Assembly (NCBI GenBank): GCA_039814545.1
Contig: JBCCBB010000003.1
Span: 62,001 to 126,000, forward strand
Source of the DNA: CALBPI01 sp039814545
GTDB lineage: Bacteria > Pseudomonadota > Gammaproteobacteria > Steroidobacterales > Woeseiaceae
Direction: 5' to 3'
DNA length: 64,000 bases
Shown here: piece by piece, positions 53,251 to 61,406 of the stretch
Layout of the letters: every line of letters begins with the position of its first letter
Numbering within the stretch: position 1 is the first letter of the stretch
The notes under the pieces: generated by a model
Told to the model about the DNA's origin: nothing
The model's input: the letters and a program-made list of their open reading frames with translations, nothing else
Database searches by the model: none
Made by a program: the position numbers and the translations under genes

Positions 53251-53266
53251 GCTACGTTTGCGTAGC
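53251..53266. promoter_or_regulatory. Palindrome upstream of the TetR gene
   Basis: GCTACG-TTTG-CGTAGC, a perfect 6-base inverted repeat with a four-base loop, 22 bases before the TTG start of the regulator. It may be an autoregulatory operator or a hairpin in the leader. It differs in sequence from the repeat at 51059-51079. Confidence 0.35.
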
Positions 53267-53288
53267 TTGTCGCTTCCGGGGTTATGTT

Positions 53289-53894
53289 TTGCCAGAAAAG
53301 AAAGGTCTAGCGACTGGAGCTAAGAAAGTTGACGGACGTACTGCGAGAAGCCGTGTCCAGTACGACATGATAAAGACCACTTTTCTTGAGCTTGTAAACG
53401 AAGGCAACTACTCACCCACAGCTGTGGACGTTGCGAAAAGGACTGGAATCAGCGTTCGTACGGTTTTTCGCCACTTTTCCAATATCGAGGAGCTGTACGC
53501 CAAGATTGGGGAGTTTCAGAGGTCTTACGTGTTTGAAAATATGCCGTGCCCTATTGAGGATAGCAGCTGGGAAGACAGGCTAAAACAGATCATTTTCCGG
53601 CGACGCGCGGTTTTCGAAGTTATTCTGGGGTCTCTCGAGTTTGTTATGGTCAACCGCTGGCGTTCTCCATATCTCGCAGACGCGTATCAGCAGATGCTCG
53701 ATGAGAGTCGGCAATTTTTGGAGTTGGCGCTCCATAATCATGTTGACATCACGACCCGGAAGTTCGACACGCTCGTGATTCTGTTTTCCCCGGGCCAGTG
53801 GCGGATGTTGCGGAAGGATTTCGATTTGACAGTGGATGAAGCTGTCCAATGGCTCTTTGATACGGCTATCGCATTGTATCCGTCCGATCAATGA
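53289..53894 (+). CDS. TetR/AcrR-family transcriptional regulator
   Basis: A 201-residue regulator. The N-terminal HTH domain is visible in YSPTAVDVAKRTGISVRTVFRHFSNIEELYAKI (about residues 40-72); the rest is the helical ligand-binding domain. The most upstream start is TTG at 53289 with GGGG nine bases before; no ATG with a good site precedes the HTH, so the exact start is open. It lies 108 bases after the alkylsulfatase gene on the same strand. It probably controls the alkylsulfatase and the divergent receptor/monooxygenase genes. Confidence 0.85.
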   Translation: MPEKKGLATGAKKVDGRTARSRVQYDMIKTTFLELVNEGNYSPTAVDVAKRTGISVRTVFRHFSNIEELYAKIGEFQRSYVFENMPCPIEDSSWEDRLKQIIFRRRAVFEVILGSLEFVMVNRWRSPYLADAYQQMLDESRQFLELALHNHVDITTRKFDTLVILFSPGQWRMLRKDFDLTVDEAVQWLFDTAIALYPSDQ

Positions 53895-54100
53895 CATACA
53901 GGCGTTGCGATTGGTCGACAGGCTGATTGACGGTGCCGGTCGTGTTCCTCCAAGGCGTTCGAGACCCGGGCCAGCACGCAGGGGAGTACTACCAGTCAGC
54001 GAGTTCGATTCACAATGGTCTGGTCGTACTGGTAGGTGCTGGACTTGACCCGCTTCACCTGAGATCTCCACGCTATTCAATGAGCATAGGAGATCGACAG
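53895..54100. other. Gene-free stretch left of the IS3 remnant, with inverted repeat
   Basis: No intact gene is seen. CTACCAGT at 53989-53996 pairs perfectly with ACTGGTAG at 54028-54035. A possible left end of the insertion element lies between about 54040 and 54100, just upstream of the OrfA remnant; terminal repeats could not be confirmed. Confidence 0.4.
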
Positions 54101-54301
54101 ATGAGCAGTCCCAGATAGACACCAGAATTCAAGGATGAAGCAGTCTGTCAGGTCGTTGATCGCGGCCACTTTGTAGCGGAAGTCGCCGAACGACTCGGCG
54201 TGTCGACGCATAGCCTTTACGCCTGGATCAAAGCCGTCAAGCCCTCCAAGAATGAGCAGCAGACGATCGAGAAGCTGGCAGCGAGTCTTGCTGATACCTA
54301 A
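54101..54301 (+). mobile_element. Decayed IS3-family transposase OrfA
   Basis: Reading from ATG 54101 gives MSSPR, an in-frame TAG, then TPEFKDEAVCQVVDRGHF, VAEVAERLGVSTHSLYAWIK and a short leucine-zipper-like tail ending at a TAA. This is the HTH_Tnp_1 domain of IS3 OrfA (normally about 90-100 residues); the early stop and the absence of OrfB show it is dead. It marks the right border of the catabolic island. Confidence 0.8.
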
Positions 54302-54332
54302 GTGAACGACAAGCACCAATGCGGGCTGTTCG

Positions 54333-54734
54333 CTAGCTCGTGCCCCATACGTCAGAGATGACCGGCTTAGAGAGTAGCACCATCACAAGCAGGGTAATGG
54401 TCGCGAGCGCGGCCATGTGTGCGTATCCCAGCCTTTTCAAATAGTCCTTGTCGGAGCGTATGTTGTCCATGGCAACGCCGGAGTAGAACCACAGCAGGGC
54501 CAAGAGCAGACCAACGGGGTACATAAAGATGGCGTCGCCAATCTGGAGCTTTCCGAGATAGCCGATAAAGCCCATGACGACACCACTGAACGCTGCACCA
54601 AGCACGGTGGTGATCAGCTTTGTGTACTCGGTGAGCGTTTTCTGCTTGTCAATGCCCAGGGTGAGCAGGCCACCGACAAACCCTCCTAAAGTAAACATGC
54701 CCAAGTAGTTCACTAGCTCTACTCCCTTCGCCAA
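54333..54734 (-). CDS. Small multi-spanning membrane protein
   Basis: A 133-residue protein with about four membrane segments (VELVNYLGMFTLGGFVGGLL; LITTVLGAAFSGVVMGFIGYL; IFMYPVGLLLALLWFYSGVAM; HMAALATITLLVMVLLS). No family was recognised. It is on the same strand as the double-hydrolase gene and 41 bases after it, so it may be the third gene of that unit. Confidence 0.6.
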   Translation of the reverse strand: MAKGVELVNYLGMFTLGGFVGGLLTLGIDKQKTLTEYTKLITTVLGAAFSGVVMGFIGYLGKLQIGDAIFMYPVGLLLALLWFYSGVAMDNIRSDKDYLKRLGYAHMAALATITLLVMVLLSKPVISDVWGTS

Positions 54735-54775
54735 AAAAAATCAGTTATGCCGGGTCCTATTGCCCCTGCACGGCA

Positions 54776-56629
54776 CTACAGTCGCGTTACGACGGTCCAC
54801 ACCAGCCAGACTGCCGCGATGAAGGCAAGTGCCAAAAAGGCGCTGTCTCTCACGAAGAACGCCTGGAAGCCTAGTGTGCCGAGACCCCATAGCAAGAGCA
54901 CAAGCACCAGCGCCAACACGATCGGAGAGAGGGTGCCAAGCAATCGCATGAGCAGCGGCTGCCGCGGCCTGAACAGCATTTGGTCCTCGGCCGGGCTAGT
55001 CGCGCTCTGGACGAATCTCGCAATATCGTCCCAGTGCGTCTCCTTGATGCCGGCACCGTGGTCTCCACGCACATATTTCTGGTCGCTCACACGCGCTGTC
55101 CGATGTCCGAAGCCGACGTGCCCAGCACCGCCAAGATCGAACCATCTGAGGTGGCGGACGGCAAAAGGAAACATCGCAACCACCCAATCGTGCGTGGCCA
55201 CGTAATTCAACACGCGTGCCACACGCCCGTCTGAGAGCTTCTCGGTCCAGTCGTAGTCGGCTCGGACCACGCTTCCCGCGAAGACAACGTTTCGAAACCT
55301 GCAGCCGCTGTAGGAGTCAAGCGCCCGCGCCAGGATATAAGTGCCGTTCGAGTGGCCGACGTAGGAGAAGTCTGCGTTGGGGTACATCGCGCGTGCCTGG
55401 ACGAAGTGGTCCATAAACCACTCTGCTTTTTGGCGACGGACCCATGGCAATACGAAGGGCGCCATGGCGAAGAATCCGTAAGACGGTGAAAGCGTTCTCA
55501 CTGTCCCATTGGATTGCCGCTTAATCTCTGCGGCGATCTTCTGAGTCCAGTACCCAAGGTCACGGATGCCATGGATCACGAAGACCGCGTGTTCGACGTC
55601 ATAGTCAGGCGGCGGTGGTAGGTGTTCGCTGAGATAGGACCGGGGGACGGACGCTTCTCGAAGCTCTGCGACGGATCCCGTGAGCGCCAGTGAGAATCTC
55701 TCGTAGCGTTCTTTTCGGACTGGGTCGTTCGTTGACAGCGTCTCCATCTCGAGCAAAGACGTATGATCGGAGAACGGGACCTGTAACAGAAAGAAAGTTG
55801 GGTCTTCGCTGTCGAGTGCAAAGTCCAGGTTGTCGTCGGGCGCGACGATGTTGTCCACCGTACCGAGCAGCTGCGTCACAATGACGCTAGACGGATCGCG
55901 CGGACCGCCCGAGTCCATGAGCGCGAGCCACTGTAGGCGTGTTTGCGAGATAAAGGGTGCGCCCCGTCTGATGTCGAAAATCGTCGGCTTGGTCGGCATG
56001 AGGTGTCCGATGAGCGACCCTATATTCCACACGAGCGCCTCAAGCTTGCTCCGTACGCCTTCAATCGACCAACCGCGGCTCATCGCGGCCAGCAATACTA
56101 GCCGCGAGATCGAGGGCGCCCACGGGCGTCGCGTCAGGCCGGAGAGGGGCGCCTCGAAGGGCGCGGGCGTGTCTCGTCGCGACCACTCGCCTTCCTTCCG
56201 TGTCTGCGTGACTTCGCCGTGTGCGCAGACGAAGAGTTTTCTGGCCAAGACGGCACCCATGCTGTGCCCCACAAGAATGATTTCCTCGTAGGTCTCACCA
56301 TCGCGCGCCGTTTTCTCCGACCAGAGCGTGTCAATATCCTCGAGCATCTGTGCAGCTATCTCGGCCATCGGGGTGGTCGAGAACGTGGCCGCATAGGGGA
56401 GGGGCGGCGCGTAGAGGTCTGCGTCTGGCATCTGTTCGCTGATTGAACGCTTGATCTGTCGGTTGCGCTTCGCCTGCAGGCGGTAGCCGTGTGTGAACAC
56501 GACGAGGCGTTTGGACGGCGAGCCCCGCTCGAGGTGTTCGAGGCCGAAGTTTAGTGTCACGCTCTCGCCCCCTTCTCTGGTCCCTTCATATTGACTCTGT
56601 GATTGCGCTTCCATTCTTGGGCTGCTCAC
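54776..56629 (-). CDS. Membrane protein with two alpha/beta-hydrolase domains
   Basis: A 617-residue protein. Domain 1 (about 25-330) has LVVFTHGYR, nucleophile Ser123 in LVGHSMGAVLAR, and candidate Asp/His near DNIVAPDD and FSDHTSL. Domain 2 (about 345-520) has HAVFVIHGIRDLG, Ser427 in YVGHSNGTYILA, and candidates in ATHDWVV and GAGHVGFGH. Two membrane segments (about 568-585 and 597-615) close the protein. Both domains seem to hold complete triads, a rare layout. Lipid or ester hydrolysis at the membrane is inferred. The start overlaps the end of the upstream membrane protein gene by 4 bases. Confidence 0.7.
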   Translation of the reverse strand: MSSPRMEAQSQSQYEGTREGGESVTLNFGLEHLERGSPSKRLVVFTHGYRLQAKRNRQIKRSISEQMPDADLYAPPLPYAATFSTTPMAEIAAQMLEDIDTLWSEKTARDGETYEEIILVGHSMGAVLARKLFVCAHGEVTQTRKEGEWSRRDTPAPFEAPLSGLTRRPWAPSISRLVLLAAMSRGWSIEGVRSKLEALVWNIGSLIGHLMPTKPTIFDIRRGAPFISQTRLQWLALMDSGGPRDPSSVIVTQLLGTVDNIVAPDDNLDFALDSEDPTFFLLQVPFSDHTSLLEMETLSTNDPVRKERYERFSLALTGSVAELREASVPRSYLSEHLPPPPDYDVEHAVFVIHGIRDLGYWTQKIAAEIKRQSNGTVRTLSPSYGFFAMAPFVLPWVRRQKAEWFMDHFVQARAMYPNADFSYVGHSNGTYILARALDSYSGCRFRNVVFAGSVVRADYDWTEKLSDGRVARVLNYVATHDWVVAMFPFAVRHLRWFDLGGAGHVGFGHRTARVSDQKYVRGDHGAGIKETHWDDIARFVQSATSPAEDQMLFRPRQPLLMRLLGTLSPIVLALVLVLLLWGLGTLGFQAFFVRDSAFLALAFIAAVWLVWTVVTRL

Positions 56630-57315
56630 GTCTCTGTTGTTTGCGGTTCTTCGTCACTGTCTGTGTAGACGCCAGCGATCAACCAAGCGGTACCGAATAG
56701 GCTGAGCATGTAGAGCTCCAGCCAGTAGACAAAGCTTGAATTCGAGAAGACGGGTAGTACCTGGCCCCGTATCTTAAAGAACATGTAGATGGCACCAACG
56801 ACGAGCCCTACGGCCATCGCAATCGCAAACGCCTTGTAGAGCCGGCCGCGTCCCGGGCGTCGCTTCTCCCAGGCGCGTCGGGAGAAGATCCAAAGCATCT
56901 TGGGTAACACCAGAAACAAGAGGACAGCAGCAGCGATGTGCACGTGGTGCGGCTCGATGTTGAACACAGCGGTTGCGGAGATCGTCCAGTTGGGTGGTGC
57001 TTCGCCGTTATCGCCTGACGTAGGGAACAGTGCGATAGCCAACGCAAATAGGCCGCCGGCTTTGGCCAGCCAGAATTCCTGGTCGTAGCCACCGCCGCGT
57101 CCGTTGTAGGCGAATAGGAACATGGCCACGACGGCCAATCCCGCGATAAAGACCGGCCCTGCATCTGACCAGTAGTAACTGCTGATAGAGTCCAGAATCT
57201 CGCGTTCGCCACGCAGCAGGTACAGCGTCGGCGCGAGCAATATCGAGACGAAGCCGACGATACGTCGTTGGACCTTGTGGTTGAAGACGCGTAGGGCGGG
57301 TTCTGTGGCGGTCAT
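56626..57315 (-). CDS. Multi-spanning membrane protein coupled to the double hydrolase
   Basis: A 229-residue protein with about six membrane segments, e.g. IVGFVSILLAPTLYLL, AGLAVVAMFLFAYN, AAAVLLFLVLPKMLWIF, AFAIAMAVGLVVGAIYMFF and LYMLSLFGTAWLIAGV. ATG at 57315 is preferred because AGGGGA lies eight bases upstream. No family was recognised; the SISSYYWSDAGPVFIAGL and NIEPHHVHIAAAV stretches recall DUF998-like proteins only loosely. The 4-base overlap with the hydrolase gene suggests a complex. The 207 bases upstream hold no gene. Confidence 0.65.
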   Translation of the reverse strand: MTATEPALRVFNHKVQRRIVGFVSILLAPTLYLLRGEREILDSISSYYWSDAGPVFIAGLAVVAMFLFAYNGRGGGYDQEFWLAKAGGLFALAIALFPTSGDNGEAPPNWTISATAVFNIEPHHVHIAAAVLLFLVLPKMLWIFSRRAWEKRRPGRGRLYKAFAIAMAVGLVVGAIYMFFKIRGQVLPVFSNSSFVYWLELYMLSLFGTAWLIAGVYTDSDEEPQTTET

Positions 57316-57522
57316 TGGTGGGTCCCCTGTGTATCCAGTCGGTGCCATTGCCACTGGGCACCTATTGTTGTGGTTGCTGTGCACTCAGGCCTTGTATTGA
57401 CAGCAGTGTCATGAAACGCACGCTTGTCTCACAGCGAGACGCCAGGATGAATTGAAGCGCGTGTACTGCTCGTTCATTCGGCAGTACACGCGCTTCCCTG
57501 AGGTTGATGCCGTCTTAGGTCA

Positions 57523-58221
57523 TTAGAACTTCGTTGACACCAGCAAGATGATTGATGGCTCTGAGCTCTTAGTGAATCGGATCTCGGATTCGCCATCCGG
57601 AAGTGGCTGATTGGCAGAAATTCCGTCGCCAAGCTGCATCACATTGGAGTCGAGCGATACGCCAAGACCGAAGTTGAGACTGCTGGAACTTTCAGGTCTC
57701 TTGAAGCCAACCATATAGCCGGCGCCGAACGAGGTCAGCGTATCGCTGCCATTTGCTCCGAAATTGACAGTTGCGAAAGGCCCATGGCCCCATTTTCTTC
57801 CGGCTTTCCCCTTACCGAAGAAGTAGTGGATCTCCAGGAACAGCCTTGGCGAGTCAGTGACGTCATCGGTCACCCGAACCACACCGTTCACAATTTCTGC
57901 GCCGTTGATTCGGTCTGGGCCTCTACCGAACCCGGCTCCCACACCGACACCCCAGCCAGTTCCGAAGAAGGCCTTGTCCTGGGCTCGTTCGTCGGCCTTT
58001 TCTTTCGCTTCGTTAGCTTCTTGGTTTGCTTTGATCGCGGCCGTAGTGTCGTCTGCGTTTTCGGCGACAGCTGCCTGGCAGTCTGCATACGCGCCCCACG
58101 CATCGAGCGATTGCTCGACAGTGAGTGTGGCGTCATTTGGTTTGGTGCAAGCGTCTTGGGCGCTTGCTGGCAGCGACACAATCGCTGTGCACACCGCGAC
58201 AATGGGAATAAGGTACTTCAT
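57523..58221 (-). CDS. Predicted outer-membrane beta-barrel protein
   Basis: A 232-residue protein with a signal peptide (KYLIPIVAVCTAIVSLPASAQ). Residues about 25-85 are alanine-rich and helical (DTTAAIKANQEANEAKEKAD), and from about 90 alternating beta strands appear (WGVGVGAGFGRGP; LFLEIHYFFG; FATVNFGANG; SSLNFGLGVSLDS), ending with a terminal Phe (ILLVSTKF), a barrel signature. The function is unknown. It overlaps the small upstream gene by 4 bases. Confidence 0.7.
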   Translation of the reverse strand: MKYLIPIVAVCTAIVSLPASAQDACTKPNDATLTVEQSLDAWGAYADCQAAVAENADDTTAAIKANQEANEAKEKADERAQDKAFFGTGWGVGVGAGFGRGPDRINGAEIVNGVVRVTDDVTDSPRLFLEIHYFFGKGKAGRKWGHGPFATVNFGANGSDTLTSFGAGYMVGFKRPESSSSLNFGLGVSLDSNVMQLGDGISANQPLPDGESEIRFTKSSEPSIILLVSTKF

Positions 58222-58439
58222 TCTTGTACAACCTCCGTTCCGGTCCGAATCCGCTTGTTGCCTTCGTCCCAGACCGCGGTTCGCGATGACTCGAGGATCG
58301 TAAGAACCGCCGTAAATTTCGTGGCGCTCGTAAGCTGTAGGTTGCCGTTCGGCAACACCGTGCCATTAGTGCCCCGTAACTGGATCAGGCCCCGATCGTT
58401 ATCGGTGTCCCAGAAGGCGCCGTAGGTTTCTATCTCCAT
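58218..58439 (-). CDS. Small protein of unknown function
   Basis: A 73-residue protein (MEIETYGAFWDTDNDRGLIQ at the start) with no signal peptide or membrane segment, predominantly beta strands by pattern. It was not recognised. The 4-base overlap (ATGA) with the barrel protein gene is the main support for it being real; an AGGAGA-like site lies ahead of the ATG. Confidence 0.55.
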   Translation of the reverse strand: MEIETYGAFWDTDNDRGLIQLRGTNGTVLPNGNLQLTSATKFTAVLTILESSRTAVWDEGNKRIRTGTEVVQE

Positions 58440-58562
58440 CTGAATCTCTCCTTTGCGATGTGCATCGTCTTTCGGTTGTGTCGAGATAGCCGAAGAAACG
58501 CAGCGAAACGCGCCATTTTGGTGAGAGATGGTAGGTGCTCAGAGTGCTTGGGCTTTCGACGC

Positions 58563-58600
58563 CAAAAGAAAAAGCCACCCGAATCAACGATTCGGGTGGC
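58563..58600 (-). terminator. Intrinsic terminator of the sigma-kinase operon
   Basis: On the minus strand, a perfect 12-base stem (GCCACCCGAATC / GATTCGGGTGGC at 58574-58600) with a three-base loop is followed by a T-rich tract (complement of AAAAGAAAAA at 58564-58573). It lies about 100 bases after the stop of the gene ending at 58699, so it closes the operon of 61959-58699. Confidence 0.9.
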
Positions 58601-58698
58601 TATTGCCGCAAGGCTCGGGGATGGGTACTTGGTTCGCTTAGCGTCCCAACGTGGTTCTTCGGAGCGACATTGAAGGGCCTAGGTCATCTACAAGGCTG

Positions 58699-59253
58699 CT
58701 AGATCGTGGCGTACAAGTTTCCACCGCCACATATGACCTCAAATCGGTCGACAACGACCAAAGAAATCATCAGGCCCTCAAAATCCTCACGAATGGTCAT
58801 GGGCGCATTTGGAGCACCTTGGTACCTCTGATAATAGGCGTCAATTGCTTTGCCGCAGTGCCATGGTTTCTTTTCCCCATCGTCAACATCCGAGATCAGG
58901 ATGTGGAACGGCCACTCTCGCACCCATCCTGTAGGAGTAGCTCTACAACCATGAGGCCGAATCAACAGCTCTACACGTCTTGCGGTCCCTTTTTCGGCTA
59001 ACCTCGCTTCCAGGTATCGGACGGCGTCCAGAGTTGCCATTTGTCCGGAGACCGCGCCGATGTTTGCAGCGACATCCTTCATCTCCTCATGGGTCCCAAC
59101 GATCTCAATAACGTGGTCGAGGAGGATGCACTTAAATCTGTCATCTCGTTCCTTGGTCAGTGCGACCGGACCAAGTTCTGAGCTTTTGAGCCCAACCAGT
59201 ACGAGCGGGTAATCGGGTGTTTGTGTGGTTTCTTCTGTTGATTTGGTGTTCAT
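58699..59253 (-). CDS. Hypothetical third gene of the sigma-kinase operon
   Basis: A 184-residue soluble protein. Visible pieces are YPLVLVGLKSSELGPVAL, FKCILLDHVIEIVG, DAVRYLEARLAEKG and a C-terminal FEGLMISLVVVDRFEVICGGG. No family was recognised. It starts 4 bases inside the end of the kinase gene and the operon terminates just after it, so it is probably a target or accessory of the kinase. Confidence 0.6.
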   Translation of the reverse strand: MNTKSTEETTQTPDYPLVLVGLKSSELGPVALTKERDDRFKCILLDHVIEIVGTHEEMKDVAANIGAVSGQMATLDAVRYLEARLAEKGTARRVELLIRPHGCRATPTGWVREWPFHILISDVDDGEKKPWHCGKAIDAYYQRYQGAPNAPMTIREDFEGLMISLVVVDRFEVICGGGNLYATI

Positions 59254-61406
59254 TTTGTTACCGATTCAATTGTAGTTGAGAGTGGGTCAGCGCTTTTTGC
59301 GATCCGGAATCCAAAATAGAATTTCTGTTCCTGATCATTCGTCTCTACCTCCAGAGGGCCGATAAGCCCGTAGCTGAGTAGGTCTTGCCACCATCCTAGT
59401 CCCCGCAATAACCGGTGTGACGAAGAGGCCACAGGTTGATCGTCGCGAATGAACACGAGAGGGGTATCGACCCATTCCGCTGCATTCCCATACATATCCG
59501 TCAAACCCTCTTCAGTTACGTCATCACGAGACGATCCAACTGGGCAAGCATTCTCAAGATACGCGTCTCGCCAACCCAGCTTAGACGCACCGAGCTGTTC
59601 TGGGCGCCTACCGAGGCACACATCAGCTTGCAGTCGCTCGTCATCTCCCCACGGATAAAATCGGCCATCGGTGCTGCGAGCCGCTCGATCCCACTCGACG
59701 CTTGTCAAGAGCCTGGCGCCTTTCCATTCGGCGAAGTCGCGTGCTTGAAACCAAGAAACACGTACTACAGGCAAGTGCGCAATTTCGGCGCTTTTGTTCA
59801 TAGTGAGGTATTCAGGGCCACCGCGCCCGGTTGCTTTCATATAGGCGAGAAACTGGGCGTTTGTTATTTCTGTCCGAGAAACAAGAAACATACGGTTATT
59901 GTGATGTCGTACCGGGTAAGGGTTCTCGGGCCCGCCTTCGAAGCCGCTCGTAAACGCGCTCGGCGGTATCTCTACCAGAGAGTCGATAGCCGATGCATGC
60001 GTCAACGTTGGGCTTTCGATCTCTAGCTGCTCACCTATACGAAGCTCACGCGTGAGCTCTGCAAACCGATTTGATGCGTCAACAATGACGAAGCGATAGA
60101 ACCCGGCGGGAAGCCTTGCCTCGATTCGATCATCTCCTAGGTGACGTGGTACGCCATACTGTCCAGTGGCTGGATCGAATGCGCGGGCATAGCTATTGCT
60201 GCCGGGTGGCCCATTTATGACCACGGCTGTGTGGTCAGTCTGTATGAGCCCGACCCCCATCCATACTCCGATTGCCAGTATCATCGCAGCCGCTAAAGTG
60301 CCCTGAATCTGTTGCTTGTGGCGGCGGGCGCGGGTTCTCAGTTTGTCCCAAAGGGAAGGCGGCTGGAGCGAGATCGCGTCGCCCTCCGCAAACCGGCGTA
60401 AATCTGCTGCCATGTCTGCCGCAGTCTGAAAGCGATCCTGCGGCTGCTTCTGCATTGCTTTGGTGCAGATCAGCTCCAAGTCGCTCGGGATTTTTGGGTC
60501 AATCTGTCGTGGCGGGGTAGGGCTGTCGTTTACGATTGAGCGAAGTATCTCGAGACTACTATCGCCATTGAACGGCGTTCTGTGACATGCCAATTCGTAA
60601 AGCACGACGCCGAGCGAAAAGATGTCAGTCCTAAAGTCGATTGGTTGAGCGGCGGGAAGGGCCTGTTCTGGACTCATGTAAAGCCAGGTTCCGGCGACTG
60701 TGCCGGTGCGGGTAAGGCCGGACTCAGACTCCGCGGTGGCCAGGCCAAAATCAGTAAGATAGCCGCGGCCCTTAAGGTCTACGAGGATGTTGGAGGGTTT
60801 GACGTCTCGGTGGACAATATTCTTCTGATGCGCGTGGTGCAGGGCATCTGCGATATCAGCCAAGAATCGCGCCGCTTTGCGAATATCACCGGCTGGGCCC
60901 TTGTTCTCACGGATCATGTGGGCAAGGTCATGACCTTCGATGTACTCGTAGGCGATGAAAAGCCTGTGGTCGGTTTCACCAAACCGAAGTACTTTGACGA
61001 CCGATGGGTGCGCAAGTTTTGCAACTACGCGAGCCTCTCGCCGCAAACGCTCGATGTCGTCGGGCAACAGAGCATTCGGGAATTGCAGGAACTTCAGCGC
61101 CACTAAACGTTGTAGCGGACGCTCCTCGGCGAGGAATACCACTCCCATTCCACCGCGTCCAAGCTCGCCGATGACGTTGAAGTCACCGACGACGTCGCCA
61201 TCGGTTAGGTAGTGGTCTGAATCGGGGCTGGTCGGAAAGAAGTCCTGCGCGGCCTCTTCGCAACTGAGCAGATGCTGAACTTCATAGACAAGTCGAGAGC
61301 TGAAGTTGCCTCGCTCGAGGTACGCATCACGGGCCTCATCGGACAGATCGACGAGAGCGCAGAAGAGATCGCAGATCTGCTCATTGCTCACCGGAGGCTC
61401 TTTCAC
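59250..61406 (-). CDS. Membrane Ser/Thr protein kinase with formylglycine-enzyme-like C-terminal domain
   Basis: A 718-residue protein. Kinase domain about 75-350: glycine loop GELGRGGMGVV, Lys105 (VALKFL), HRDVKPSN (199-206), DFG (219-221), so active by motif. A membrane segment at about 375-393 (LAAAMILAIGVWMGVGLI) is followed by a beta domain (PEGA-like) and, at about 490-710, an FGE-sulfatase-type domain (VSRTEITNAQFLAYM; ARLLTSVEWDRAA; GLTDMYGNAAEWVD; FYFGFRIAKS). The two catalytic cysteines of true formylglycine enzymes are missing, so this is a sensory/binding version. It overlaps the sigma gene by 26 bases and the third gene by 4. Confidence 0.9.
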   Translation of the reverse strand: MKEPPVSNEQICDLFCALVDLSDEARDAYLERGNFSSRLVYEVQHLLSCEEAAQDFFPTSPDSDHYLTDGDVVGDFNVIGELGRGGMGVVFLAEERPLQRLVALKFLQFPNALLPDDIERLRREARVVAKLAHPSVVKVLRFGETDHRLFIAYEYIEGHDLAHMIRENKGPAGDIRKAARFLADIADALHHAHQKNIVHRDVKPSNILVDLKGRGYLTDFGLATAESESGLTRTGTVAGTWLYMSPEQALPAAQPIDFRTDIFSLGVVLYELACHRTPFNGDSSLEILRSIVNDSPTPPRQIDPKIPSDLELICTKAMQKQPQDRFQTAADMAADLRRFAEGDAISLQPPSLWDKLRTRARRHKQQIQGTLAAAMILAIGVWMGVGLIQTDHTAVVINGPPGSNSYARAFDPATGQYGVPRHLGDDRIEARLPAGFYRFVIVDASNRFAELTRELRIGEQLEIESPTLTHASAIDSLVEIPPSAFTSGFEGGPENPYPVRHHNNRMFLVSRTEITNAQFLAYMKATGRGGPEYLTMNKSAEIAHLPVVRVSWFQARDFAEWKGARLLTSVEWDRAARSTDGRFYPWGDDERLQADVCLGRRPEQLGASKLGWRDAYLENACPVGSSRDDVTEEGLTDMYGNAAEWVDTPLVFIRDDQPVASSSHRLLRGLGWWQDLLSYGLIGPLEVETNDQEQKFYFGFRIAKSADPLSTTIESVTK

